A stretch of 64,000 bases of DNA from Rhodoferax sp. PAMC 29310. GTDB lineage: Bacteria; Pseudomonadota; Gammaproteobacteria; Burkholderiales; Burkholderiaceae_C. Shown here in pieces: positions 27,173-36,395 of the stretch. The position numbers and the translations under genes are program-made. Where the stretch lies: NCBI RefSeq assembly GCF_017948265.1, contig NZ_CP072852.1, forward strand, positions 4,030,001 to 4,094,000, written 5' to 3'. Position 1 is the stretch's first letter. Each line of letters starts with the position of its first letter. The notes below the pieces were generated by a model. The model was given only the letters and a program-made list of their open reading frames with translations. It was not told where the DNA came from and ran no database searches.

Positions 27173-28042
27173 ATGGCAGCATCCTCAATTACCAATGCAC
27201 TGACCATTGATGTGGAAGATTACTTTCAGGTCTCCGCGTTCGCGCCTCATATCAAACGGCGCGACTGGAACATGCAGGAATGCCGTGTGGAACGAAACAT
27301 CGACTGTATTTTGGCCATGCTGGCAGATCACAATACCAAGGCGACATTTTTCACGTTGGGCTGGATCGCCGAGCGCTATCCGGAAATGGTGCGCCAAATT
27401 GTCCAGCAGGGGCACGAGCTCGCCAGCCACGGCTATGGCCACGAGCGTGCGAGCGACCAAACCGAAGCCAATTTTTTTTCAGACATCAATCTGGCCAAGC
27501 TAATCCTTGAAGATTTGTCTGGCACCCCCGTGCTCGGCTACCGGGCGCCCAGCTTCTCCATTGGCGCTGACAACCTCTGGGCGTTTGACTGCCTGGTCCG
27601 CGCCGGGTACAGCTACAGCTCCAGTATCTATCCCATCCGGCACGACCATTACGGCATGCCAGACTCGCCCCGGTTTGCCTACGAGGTGCGTCCAGGCCTA
27701 TTGGAGATCCCAATCACGACGCTACGGGCCTTTGGCCGCAACTTTCCCTCCAGCGGTGGCGGCTATTTCAGGCTGCTGCCCTACGCGCTGTCGCGCTGGA
27801 TGCTGGGTCGTGTCAACGGTGGCGATCGCGAGCCGGGCATTTTTTACTGTCATCCATGGGAAATCGACACCGAGCAACCTCGCGTTGCCGGTATCAGCCA
27901 CAAGACCCGGTTTCGACACTACGTAAACATTGACCGCATGGAAGGCCGCTTGAATCAGCTCCTGTGCGACTTCAAGTGGGGCCGCATGGATCATATTTTT
28001 CTGGAGCGCTTCACCAAGTCGGGTGCGGTGGCGGTTACCTGA
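27173..28042 (+). CDS. XrtA-system polysaccharide deacetylase
   Basis: This 289-residue NodB-type deacetylase opens with LTIDVEDYFQVSAFAP (catalytic Asp-Asp/Glu region), then HELASHGYGHERASD (metal histidines) and GYRAPSFSIG. The DVEDYFQV N-terminus is characteristic of the TIGR03006-type family in exosortase loci. No signal peptide is visible, so it may act on lipid-linked or cytoplasmic intermediates. Eleven bases separate it from wecB. Confidence 0.93.
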   Translation: MAASSITNALTIDVEDYFQVSAFAPHIKRRDWNMQECRVERNIDCILAMLADHNTKATFFTLGWIAERYPEMVRQIVQQGHELASHGYGHERASDQTEANFFSDINLAKLILEDLSGTPVLGYRAPSFSIGADNLWAFDCLVRAGYSYSSSIYPIRHDHYGMPDSPRFAYEVRPGLLEIPITTLRAFGRNFPSSGGGYFRLLPYALSRWMLGRVNGGDREPGIFYCHPWEIDTEQPRVAGISHKTRFRHYVNIDRMEGRLNQLLCDFKWGRMDHIFLERFTKSGAVAVT

Positions 28043-28049
28043 GTTGTCC

Positions 28050-29087
28050 ATGGTGAGCGTCAAGTATCTCCAGCCTCAAGATACAGCCACTGCCGCGCAA
28101 TGGGACGCTTTCGTCTTCGCTTGCCCGCAGGCCACGTTCTTTCATCGTTCTGGGTGGCAAAGAATCGTGCGCGACATCTATCGTCACGACACCTATTTTT
28201 TGTATGCAGAGGAGAGCGGTCAAATATTGGGAGTGTTGCCTCTGGGGCACGTCAATAGTTGGTTGTTTGGCAACTCGCTCACGAGCTTGCCATTTGCTGT
28301 CTATGGCGGTGTAGCCGCAGTCAGCCCGCATGTGGCAGACGCGTTGGAGCTGGAGGCGCAGGAACTTGCCAAACGCCTGGGGGTCGCCCACCTTGAGTTG
28401 CGTAACGTCAACCCGCGTCACCCTGAATGGCCTACCCAAGATCTGTATGTCACATTCCGCAAGGAAATCTTGCCAGAAGAAGAATCCAACATGCTGGCGA
28501 TCCCGCGCAAGCAGCGTGCCATGGTTCGAAAAGGCATCAAAAACGGCCTGGTCAGTGAGATTGATCACACGGTCGATCGATTCTTTGCCCTTTTTTCCGA
28601 CAATGTTCACCGTCATGGCACGCCAGCCATGCCAAAAAAATACTTCAAGGCCTTGCAGGCCGAGTTCGGCGCGGACTGTGAGGTGCTCACCGTCGTGGCG
28701 CCCGACGGTCGCCCGTTAAGCAGCGTCCTCAGCTTTTATTTCAGGGACGAGGTTCTGCCCTACTACGCGGGCGACGATGAATCCGCACGCGACTTTGCAG
28801 CAAACGACTTCAAGTACTGGGAGCTCATGCGCCGGGCCTGCGCACGCGGCATCAAAGTGTTTGACTACGGCCGCAGCAAACAGGGAACGGGCCCTTACGC
28901 CTTCAAGAAAAACTGGGGGTTCGAGCCCACGCCCTTGCATTACGAGTACTGCTTGTACAAGCGCGATGCCATTCCTCAGAACAATCCCAACAACGCAAAG
29001 TACAAGTTGATGATCAACACTTGGCGACGCATGCCGATAAGTCTTGCCAATTGGTTAGGCCCGTTCGTTGTGCGTAACCTGGGTTGA
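28050..29087 (+). CDS. FemAB-related XrtA-system protein (GNAT-like)
   Basis: This 345-residue FemAB/BioF2-type acyltransferase has ATFFHRSGWQRIV, then LPFAVYGGVAA, and near the C-terminus KVFDYGRSKQGTGPYAFKK. Such proteins usually transfer aminoacyl or acyl groups; in exosortase loci the substrate is unknown. ATG 28050 lies seven bases after the deacetylase stop; an earlier in-frame start at 28023 would overlap it. The next gene overlaps its end or begins just after. Confidence 0.9.
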   Translation: MVSVKYLQPQDTATAAQWDAFVFACPQATFFHRSGWQRIVRDIYRHDTYFLYAEESGQILGVLPLGHVNSWLFGNSLTSLPFAVYGGVAAVSPHVADALELEAQELAKRLGVAHLELRNVNPRHPEWPTQDLYVTFRKEILPEEESNMLAIPRKQRAMVRKGIKNGLVSEIDHTVDRFFALFSDNVHRHGTPAMPKKYFKALQAEFGADCEVLTVVAPDGRPLSSVLSFYFRDEVLPYYAGDDESARDFAANDFKYWELMRRACARGIKVFDYGRSKQGTGPYAFKKNWGFEPTPLHYEYCLYKRDAIPQNNPNNAKYKLMINTWRRMPISLANWLGPFVVRNLG

Positions 29088-29095
29088 CCTGGGTC

Positions 29096-30337
29096 ATGAG
29101 CAACCTTCTTTTTCTGGTCCATCGACTGCCCTATCCGCCCAACAAAGGCGACAAGGTGCGCTCCTTCAACTTGCTCAAGCATTTGACCTCTCGTCATCGC
29201 GTTTTTTTGGGCACTTTTGTAGACGACCCAGACGACGTTCCCCATATTGAAACCGTGCGGGCGATGTGCCTCGACCTGCACGTCGCTCGAATTCACCCAC
29301 GTGCAGCCAAATTGCGCAGCCTGACTGGCCTGATCACCAATGAGGCGCTGGGGCTAAGCTATTACCACAACGCAGACCTCCAAGCTTGGGTCAAGCAAAC
29401 GCTAGCTCAGAACAAGATCGATGCCGTGGTTGTGTTTTCATCCGTAATGGCTCAGTACTTCACCTCTTCGCCCGGCAACAAATCGATTCCCATGTTGGTT
29501 GATTTTGTCGATGTGGATTCGGCCAAATGGACCCAGTACGCCGACAACCATCAGTGGCCCCTATCGTGGCTGTACCGGCGGGAAGGACGCCAACTCTTGG
29601 CCTATGAGCGTGCGGTTGCGGCGCGTGCAATGCATTCATTTTTCGTCACTGAAAATGAAGTGGCCCTGTTTCTAGCTCAAGCCCCTGAATGTGCGGACAA
29701 GGTCGATTCCTTGAGCAACGGCGTTGATGGCGATTATTTTTCTCCCGATCCGGCAAGAGCCTCTCCTTTTGAAGGTGAGGGAGCGCAATCCGGAGAAATT
29801 CCTCTCGTGTTCACCGGTGCCATGGATTACTGGCCCAATATCGACGCAGTCTCGTGGTTCGCGAATGACATCTTTCCTACTTTGCTAAAGGCTCGCCCCA
29901 AGCTACGCTTTTATATTGTGGGGCGCAGTCCATCGGTGTCTGTTTTGGCTTTAGCCTCCGAATCAGTGGTCGTCACCGGCACTGTTCCTGATGTTCGGCC
30001 CTATTTGCAGCATGCTGCCGTCGTCGTTGCGCCCTTGCGCGTTGCTCGGGGTATTCAAAACAAAATTCTGGAAGCCATGGCCATGGGGCGGCCCGTCGTG
30101 GCCTCCCAGTCGTGTGTTGAGGCCATTGATGGGCGGGGCGGCGAAGACCTTGTTGCCGCAGCCGATGTCGCTCAATTCGTTTCCGAGATTGAGGCGTTGT
30201 TGAAGTCGCCCGCTCGCGCGTTGGCAGTGGGGCAGGCCGGCCGCAAGAGGGTGCTTGCCAACTACAGTTGGGACGCTCACTTGGCCGGCATTGATCGGTA
30301 TTTGGGTGGCAAATTACCTGAGCAGAAAGAAATATGA
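29096..30337 (+). CDS. XrtA-system glycosyltransferase (TIGR03087-like)
   Basis: This 413-residue GT4-type enzyme opens FLVHRLPYPPNKGDKVRSFN, the hallmark of this exosortase-linked family. The C-terminal donor domain has FTGAMDYWPNIDAV, VVAPLRVARGIQNKILEAMA and the E-x7-E-like pattern. It adds a sugar to the lipid-linked repeat unit at the cytoplasmic face. ATG 29096 is used; an upstream in-frame start at 29084 sits inside the previous gene. It overlaps xrtA by four bases. Confidence 0.93.
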   Translation: MSNLLFLVHRLPYPPNKGDKVRSFNLLKHLTSRHRVFLGTFVDDPDDVPHIETVRAMCLDLHVARIHPRAAKLRSLTGLITNEALGLSYYHNADLQAWVKQTLAQNKIDAVVVFSSVMAQYFTSSPGNKSIPMLVDFVDVDSAKWTQYADNHQWPLSWLYRREGRQLLAYERAVAARAMHSFFVTENEVALFLAQAPECADKVDSLSNGVDGDYFSPDPARASPFEGEGAQSGEIPLVFTGAMDYWPNIDAVSWFANDIFPTLLKARPKLRFYIVGRSPSVSVLALASESVVVTGTVPDVRPYLQHAAVVVAPLRVARGIQNKILEAMAMGRPVVASQSCVEAIDGRGGEDLVAAADVAQFVSEIEALLKSPARALAVGQAGRKRVLANYSWDAHLAGIDRYLGGKLPEQKEI

Positions 30338-31926
30338 CCTCACTTTTACACAATCCAGGTAATCCAGGTATCCCGGTTCATGCCAGCTCCACCCCGTCAT
30401 GGCGACCAGCCATGTTGGTCATGGGGCTGTTGCTCGCATGGGTATTTTTTCTCTACCGCGACACCGGCATTTCCATGGTGACCATTTGGGAGCGGTCTGA
30501 AACCTTCACCCATGGTTTTCTGGTGCCACCAATCGCTATGTGGCTGATTTGGAGGCAGCGCCAAGCCATTGCGGCCCACTCGCCTCAATCGGCGTTCTGG
30601 GTCCTGCTGCCGGTGGCGGCCGTCGCCTTTTTATGGATGCTAGGCGAACTGGTGTCCGTCAATGCCGTCACGCAACTGGGCCTGGTGGCGCTGGTGGTGC
30701 TCAGTGTGCCGGCCATCTTTGGCCTGTCGGTTTCACGCCAAATTCTCTTCCCGTTGGGGTTCCTGTTTTTCGCAGTTCCCATTGGGGAATTTGTCATGCC
30801 TCAACTCATGGAATGGACGGCCGATTTCACGGTCTTTGCCGTGCGCCTGAGTGGCGTCCCGGTTTATCGCGAGGGTCTGGAGTTTGTTATCCCATCCGGA
30901 AGCTGGTCCGTTGTTGAGGCTTGCAGCGGCGTACGCTACCTCATTGCCTCCATCACCGTGGGTACGCTGTTTGCCTACTTGAACTACCAGTCCACCAAGC
31001 GCCGCCTTCTGTTCATCCTGGTGTCAATTTTGGTTCCAATTGTCGCCAACTGGCTACGTGCCTACATGATCGTCATGCTCGGGCATTTGTCCGGAAATAC
31101 GCTCGCCACGGGCGTTGACCATTTGATTTACGGCTGGGTTTTTTTCGGCGTCGTCATCATGTTGATGTTCCTGGTTGGTTCTCGCTGGTCCGAGCCAGAG
31201 AGGGTTGTCGATCCGACCATGTCTCGCGCCATGACCCAACAGGGTGACAAAGGGACCGCACGGCTTTGGTTCGCCTCGGCCTGCTTCGCAGCCATAGTCG
31301 CTGTGCCCCATGTTGCGCTGTGGGCAATCAATCAAGGGCAGAGCACGGCACCCGTGTCGCTCGCCTCGCCCTCAACGTTGTCGCAAGGCTGGCAAGTCAG
31401 CGCGTCGGCCACCAAGGCCTTTGAGCCGTCCTTCAAGAACCCCTCAGCCGCAATCAACAACACTTACTCCAATCAGCGCGCCGCCGTCGGAATGTATCTG
31501 GGCTACTACCGTCACCAGGGCGACGACCGAAAATTGGTCAGTTCCAGCAATGTGCTGGTAAAAAGCAACGACACCCACCGGGCGCAAGTGGCCACGGGGC
31601 AAAAAATGGTCGTCATGGGCGAAAAGTCAGTCGCACTGCGCACCGCAGTGTTGCGCGGTGCCGCATTGTCAGGGGGTGCCAACGCTGATCGTCTTGCTGT
31701 CTGGCAGGTCTATTGGATCAATGGCACATTGACCTCCAACGACTACATTGCCAAAGCTTATAGTGCCTTCTATCAGTTGATGGGTCGCGGTGACGATTCT
31801 GCGGTCATTGTTGTTTACACGCCAGAAGCGCCAGGCGGCGCGGCCGAGGCCACACTCGAGTCGTTCTTGACCGAGAATTATGCCGCCATCAATGACCTGT
31901 TGTTGAAGGTGCGCAGTGCCAGGTAA
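30334..31926 (+). CDS. xrtA: Exosortase A fused to an EpsI domain
   Basis: This 530-residue polytopic protein has about eight membrane segments in residues 25-290, with the predicted catalytic triad Cys197 (VVEACSGVRYL), Arg242 (NWLRAYMI) and His263 (GVDHLIYGW). XrtA processes PEP-CTERM proteins. Residues from about 310 form an EpsI-type periplasmic domain (GWQVS...YLGYYRHQGDDRKLVS) that is a separate gene in some species. The start overlaps the preceding glycosyltransferase stop (ATGA). A nine-base duplication (AATCCAGGT twice) lies near the start. Confidence 0.97.
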   Translation: MTSLLHNPGNPGIPVHASSTPSWRPAMLVMGLLLAWVFFLYRDTGISMVTIWERSETFTHGFLVPPIAMWLIWRQRQAIAAHSPQSAFWVLLPVAAVAFLWMLGELVSVNAVTQLGLVALVVLSVPAIFGLSVSRQILFPLGFLFFAVPIGEFVMPQLMEWTADFTVFAVRLSGVPVYREGLEFVIPSGSWSVVEACSGVRYLIASITVGTLFAYLNYQSTKRRLLFILVSILVPIVANWLRAYMIVMLGHLSGNTLATGVDHLIYGWVFFGVVIMLMFLVGSRWSEPERVVDPTMSRAMTQQGDKGTARLWFASACFAAIVAVPHVALWAINQGQSTAPVSLASPSTLSQGWQVSASATKAFEPSFKNPSAAINNTYSNQRAAVGMYLGYYRHQGDDRKLVSSSNVLVKSNDTHRAQVATGQKMVVMGEKSVALRTAVLRGAALSGGANADRLAVWQVYWINGTLTSNDYIAKAYSAFYQLMGRGDDSAVIVVYTPEAPGGAAEATLESFLTENYAAINDLLLKVRSAR

Positions 31927-31931
31927 AAAAA

Positions 31932-31965
31932 AGCTTTTCGCGAATGCGAAGCTGGGTAATTTTTT
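31932..31965 (+). terminator. Possible hairpin/attenuator between xrtA and tviB
   Basis: AGC plus TTCGC (31932-31941, two bulged Ts) can pair with GCGAAGCT (31946-31953) around GAAT; a run of six Ts follows about six bases later. The stem is imperfect and the spacing loose, so partial termination is only possible. Confidence 0.3.
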
Positions 31966-31986
31966 GAAAAATAAAGGGAGTGAGCG

Positions 31987-33267
31987 ATGACCGTGGTTGC
32001 TGTGATTGGTTTGGGTTATGTGGGTCTGCCGCTGGTGATTGAGTTTGGCAAGCACCTGCGCACCATCGGCTTTGACATCGCCGTCTCCAAAGTCGAGTCC
32101 TGCCTCAAAGGGGTTGACCCTTCGCGTGAGTTATCTGACGAAGAGATGAGTGCGTCGCCTCATGCTGTGTACACGGCCGACCCCACCCTGCTGGCAGAAG
32201 CAGACATCATCGTGGTCGCCGTGCCAACTCCCGTAGACAGCGCGCATATCCCAGACTTCCGGCCCCTCATTGGCTCGAGTACCAGTGTGGGGCGCCACAT
32301 GAAAAAAGGCGCCATCGTGGTCTATGAGTCCACGGTTTACCCTGGGGCGACGGAAGAAGTGTGTATTCCCGTGCTGGAGCGGGAATCGGGCCTGAAGTGG
32401 AAGCAGGACTTTTTTGTGGGCTACTCCCCTGAACGCATCAACCCCGGTGACAAAGAGCACACCCTCACCAAAATTCTCAAAATAGTCGCAGGCGACACGC
32501 CCGAAACGCTGGACAAGGTCGCCAAGCTGTACGAAACCATCATCCTGCCCGGTGTACACCGTGCGTCCAGCATCAAAACCGCTGAGGCCGCCAAGGTCAT
32601 TGAAAACACCCAACGCGACCTGAACATTTCGCTCATGAACGAGCTGGCCATCATCTTTGACAAGCTTGGCATTGACACCTCCGAAGTGCTTGAAGCCGCG
32701 GGCACCAAATGGAACTTCCTCAAGTTCACGCCAGGTCTGGTGGGGGGGCATTGCATCGGCGTAGACCCCTATTACCTAACCCATAAGGCCGAGATGCTGG
32801 GCTATACGCCTCAAGTCATTTTGGCGGGTCGTCGCATCAATGACGGCATGGGCAAGTTCATCGCAGAGCAAACCATCAAGCACATGATTGCAGGTGGCAG
32901 TTATGTCAAGGGCGCCAAGGTTAATGTTCTGGGACTCACCTTCAAGGAAAATTGTGGCGACCTGCGCAACTCCAAGGTCATCGACATCATCAATGAGCTC
33001 AAAACCTACGGCGTGGAGGTCTTCGTCACTGATCCCCAAGCCGAGTCGGAACAAGCCATTCACGAGTATGGCGTGCCGCTGTTGCCTTGGGCTGATCTGC
33101 CTCGGGCCGATGCCATTGTGGCCGCCGTCGCCCACAAGGAGTTTGCGTCGCTGAGCATGGACGACTTCGCCAAAAAGCTCGTCAAAGGAGGGGCCTTCAT
33201 CGATGTCAAGGCCGCCTTTGACCGCCAGGCCATCGAAGGTGCTGGTTACAAACTCTGGCGCCTGTAA
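31987..33267 (+). CDS. tviB: Nucleotide-sugar dehydrogenase, TviB/WbpA-like
   Basis: This 426-residue UDP-sugar 6-dehydrogenase has the NAD motif IGLGYVGLP at 7-15, the linking region ESTVYPGATEEV, and the catalytic cysteine in GGHCIGVDPYY (Cys256). Substrate is probably UDP-GlcNAc or UDP-GalNAc as for Vi antigen TviB; with wecB it could yield UDP-ManNAcA. An AAAGGGAG site precedes the ATG. Confidence 0.92.
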   Translation: MTVVAVIGLGYVGLPLVIEFGKHLRTIGFDIAVSKVESCLKGVDPSRELSDEEMSASPHAVYTADPTLLAEADIIVVAVPTPVDSAHIPDFRPLIGSSTSVGRHMKKGAIVVYESTVYPGATEEVCIPVLERESGLKWKQDFFVGYSPERINPGDKEHTLTKILKIVAGDTPETLDKVAKLYETIILPGVHRASSIKTAEAAKVIENTQRDLNISLMNELAIIFDKLGIDTSEVLEAAGTKWNFLKFTPGLVGGHCIGVDPYYLTHKAEMLGYTPQVILAGRRINDGMGKFIAEQTIKHMIAGGSYVKGAKVNVLGLTFKENCGDLRNSKVIDIINELKTYGVEVFVTDPQAESEQAIHEYGVPLLPWADLPRADAIVAAVAHKEFASLSMDDFAKKLVKGGAFIDVKAAFDRQAIEGAGYKLWRL

Positions 33268-33303
33268 GGTAAGTGCACGTTGTCCAACCTCAAGGCTCAG
33301 CCC

Positions 33304-34470
33304 ATGCAAGCTGACCCGCGTCCCCTTGTGCTCCATGTCGTGTACCGCTTTGACACGGGTGGCCTTGAGAACGGTATCGTCAACCTCATCAATCATATGC
33401 CCTCTACAGCCTATCGCCATGCGGTGTTGGCGCTAACTGAGGTGACAGATTTTCGTGAGCGCATTCAGCGCCGCGATGTCGAATTCATCTCGCTGCACAA
33501 GCCCCCTGGGCACGGTGTGTGGCAGTACCCGAAACTGTTCAAACTGTTTCGCCAGTTGCGCCCGGCCATTGTTCACAGCCGCAATCTTGCCGCGCTTGAG
33601 GCGCAAGTCCCCGCGTGGGCCGCCGGTGTGCCGGTGCGCATTCACGGCGAGCATGGCCGCGATGTCAGCGACATTGACGGCAGCAAAGTCACCTATCAAC
33701 GCGTGCGCCGCCTTTACAAGCCCTTTGTCCATCACTACGTGGCTTTGTCGCGTGATTTGAATGACTATTTAGTCCAGAAAACGGGCGTCCCGCAAAAGAA
33801 GATTGCACAGGTCTACAACGGGGTCGACACCATGCGGTTCTCTCCAGCCGCAGACGGTCCCCAGTCCATTGCCGGTTGTCCGTTCAGTCCGGCTCAACAC
33901 TGGTTGGTGGGTACCGTCGGTCGCATGCAGCCCATCAAAGACCAGCTCATGCTGGCGCAGGCTTTTCTGCAAACGCTGGCGATGGCGCCGCATCTCAAAG
34001 CCCGACTGAGGTTGGTCATGGTGGGGGAGGGGCCCTTACGTGCTCAGGCACAAGCCATGCTGGATCAAGCGGGCGTTGGTGACTTGGCCTGGTTGCCGGG
34101 AGAGCGCAGCGACGTGGCCGACATCATGCGTGGCTTGCACGCATTTACGTTGCCCTCATTGGCCGAGGGCATCTCCAACACTATTCTGGAAGCCATGGCC
34201 AGCGCCTTGCCCGTGGTTGCCACAGCCGTCGGGGGCAATGCCGATTTGGTCATTCACGGCCAAACAGGCTTCATCACACCACCATCCGATCCGCAGGCCA
34301 TGGCGCAGCAGCTGATGACATTGGCAGACAATCCATGGCGAGCAAAAGCCATGGGCCAAGCAGGCCGTGAGCGTGTGCTGGCCCAATTCAGTTTGCAGTC
34401 AATGGTGTCGGCCTATCAGGCTGTGTACGATCAACAATTGGCGCGAAAAAACCTTTCACCCATCAGGTAA
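33304..34470 (+). CDS. XrtA-system glycosyltransferase (TIGR03088-like)
   Basis: This 388-residue GT4 enzyme has HVVYRFDTGGLENGIVNLIN at the acceptor domain start, and later VGTVGRMQPIKDQLMLAQAF, LPSLAEGISNTILEAMA and VATAVGGNADLV. The start is uncertain: a TTG at 33280 is in frame, while ATG 33304 has AAGG about nine bases upstream and begins just before the first strand. Twelve to 36 bases separate it from tviB. Confidence 0.92.
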   Translation: MQADPRPLVLHVVYRFDTGGLENGIVNLINHMPSTAYRHAVLALTEVTDFRERIQRRDVEFISLHKPPGHGVWQYPKLFKLFRQLRPAIVHSRNLAALEAQVPAWAAGVPVRIHGEHGRDVSDIDGSKVTYQRVRRLYKPFVHHYVALSRDLNDYLVQKTGVPQKKIAQVYNGVDTMRFSPAADGPQSIAGCPFSPAQHWLVGTVGRMQPIKDQLMLAQAFLQTLAMAPHLKARLRLVMVGEGPLRAQAQAMLDQAGVGDLAWLPGERSDVADIMRGLHAFTLPSLAEGISNTILEAMASALPVVATAVGGNADLVIHGQTGFITPPSDPQAMAQQLMTLADNPWRAKAMGQAGRERVLAQFSLQSMVSAYQAVYDQQLARKNLSPIR

Positions 34471-34478
34471 CTAAATAG

Positions 34479-36395
34479 ATGTGCGGCATTACTGGAATAT
34501 TTGACACCCGCGGTAGCAGCGAGATCACCCGTGCCGTGCTCCAGCGCATGAACGACTCACAACTTCACCGCGGCCCCGATGAAGGCAGTTTGCACATCGA
34601 GCCGGGCGTCGGCTTGGGTCACCGACGCCTCTCCATTATTGACATCGCCACCGGCCAGCAGCCACTCTTTAACGAAGACGGCTCTGTGGTGGTGGTCTTC
34701 AATGGCGAAATCTACAACTACCAGCAACTCATCCCCGAGCTGCAGGCACTGGGCCACGTGTTTCACACCAAGAGCGACACCGAGGTCATCGTGCACGCCT
34801 GGGAGTCTTGGGGGCCTGACTGCGTCAAGCGCTTTCGTGGCATGTTTGCTTTTGCGCTGTGGGACCGCAATCAGCAAACCTTCTTCATGGCGCGCGACCG
34901 TCTGGGCGTCAAGCCCATGTACTACGCCCTGCTGGACGACGGCACCTTGCTGTTTGGCTCAGAACTAAAGTCCATCCTGGCGCATGGCGAGCTTCGCCGC
35001 GACATCGATCCCCTGGCTGTGGAAGAGTACTTTGCACTGGGCTATGTGGCCGAGCCACGTACCATCTTCAAGCAAGCCAAAAAACTCTCCCCCGCCCACA
35101 GCGTAACCATTCAGCGCGGGCAACCCATCCCTGAGCCGGTGGCCTATTGGGACGTCAAGTTCAGCTTGGATAACCCCATTTCTGAAGCCGACGCCCAAGC
35201 CGAACTCGTGCTGCGCCTGAAAGAGTCCGTGCGCCTGCGCATGATCGCCGAAGTCCCGCTCGGTGCCTTTCTCTCAGGCGGGGTGGACAGCAGCGCCGTC
35301 GTGGCCGTCATGGCCGGCTTGTCCTCCGAGCCGGTCAATACCTGTTCCATTGGTTTTGACGACCCGGCCTTCAATGAGTCTGCCTTTGCCCAAACAGTGG
35401 CTGACCGATACCAAACAAATCACAGGTTGGAAGTTGTCAAAAGCGACGACTTTGACCTCATCGACACCTTGGCCCGTCTTTATGACGAACCCTACGCAGA
35501 CAGTTCTGCCATCCCTACCTATCGTGTTTGCCAGTTGGCTCGCAAGCACGTCACTGTCGCACTCTCGGGTGATGGGGGTGATGAATCTTTTGGGGGCTAC
35601 CGCCGCTACCGTATGCACCTGATGGAAGAGCGCATGCGCAGCGCTTTGCCCATGGGAGTGCGCCGCCCCTTGTTCGGTGCGCTCGGCCGGCTCTACCCCA
35701 AGGCAGATTGGGCCCCGCGCATGTTTCGCGCCAAAACCACCTTCGAGGGGCTGGCCCGCAACTCGGTAGAGGCTTACTTTCACACCGTGTCCATACTGCG
35801 CGGCCCCATGCGTGACGCGCTGTTCAGCCCAAGCTTCAAAACCGAACTGGCGGGCTACAACGCGCAACAGGTCTTTGACCACCATGCCGGCAAGGCCGGC
35901 ACCGATGACCCCCTGGCGCTAATTCAGTACCTTGACCTGAAAACCTACCTGGTCGGCGACATCAACACCAAGGTAGACCGCGCCAGCATGGCCCATTCGC
36001 TGGAGGTGCGTGACCCGCTCATGGACCATGAGTTGGTCGACTGGCTTGCCACGCTGCCATCGCGCCACAAAATCAACGGGCAAGAAGGCAAGTACATTTT
36101 CAAAAAATCAATGGAGCCCTACCTGCCCAACGATGTGTTGTATCGGCCAAAAATGGGCTTTTCGGTGCCGTTGGCTCGCTGGTTTCGGGGTCCGTTAAAG
36201 CAGCGTGTGCGCGATGCCGTGTTGGGCGAGCGACTAGCCAGCACCGGTTGGTTCAATAAAACCTATCTGCAACACTTGGTGGAAAGCCATCAGTCTGGTG
36301 CCTACGATTACAGCGCGCCACTCTGGACACTGCTGATGTTTGAAGCTTTTTTGCGCCAAGTGGTTGACGCACCTTCTTCGGCAACCGCCCCATGA
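34479..36395 (+). CDS. XrtA-system amidotransferase (asparagine-synthase-like)
   Basis: This 638-residue class-II glutamine amidotransferase has the N-terminal nucleophile Cys2 (MCGITGIFDTRG), HRGPDEG, and the C-terminal synthase ATP-pyrophosphatase motif FLSGGVDSSAVVAVMA followed by LSGDGGDESFGGYRRY. In exosortase loci it probably amidates a uronic acid or other carboxylate of the polymer. It overlaps the following double glycosyltransferase gene by four bases. Confidence 0.95.
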   Translation: MCGITGIFDTRGSSEITRAVLQRMNDSQLHRGPDEGSLHIEPGVGLGHRRLSIIDIATGQQPLFNEDGSVVVVFNGEIYNYQQLIPELQALGHVFHTKSDTEVIVHAWESWGPDCVKRFRGMFAFALWDRNQQTFFMARDRLGVKPMYYALLDDGTLLFGSELKSILAHGELRRDIDPLAVEEYFALGYVAEPRTIFKQAKKLSPAHSVTIQRGQPIPEPVAYWDVKFSLDNPISEADAQAELVLRLKESVRLRMIAEVPLGAFLSGGVDSSAVVAVMAGLSSEPVNTCSIGFDDPAFNESAFAQTVADRYQTNHRLEVVKSDDFDLIDTLARLYDEPYADSSAIPTYRVCQLARKHVTVALSGDGGDESFGGYRRYRMHLMEERMRSALPMGVRRPLFGALGRLYPKADWAPRMFRAKTTFEGLARNSVEAYFHTVSILRGPMRDALFSPSFKTELAGYNAQQVFDHHAGKAGTDDPLALIQYLDLKTYLVGDINTKVDRASMAHSLEVRDPLMDHELVDWLATLPSRHKINGQEGKYIFKKSMEPYLPNDVLYRPKMGFSVPLARWFRGPLKQRVRDAVLGERLASTGWFNKTYLQHLVESHQSGAYDYSAPLWTLLMFEAFLRQVVDAPSSATAP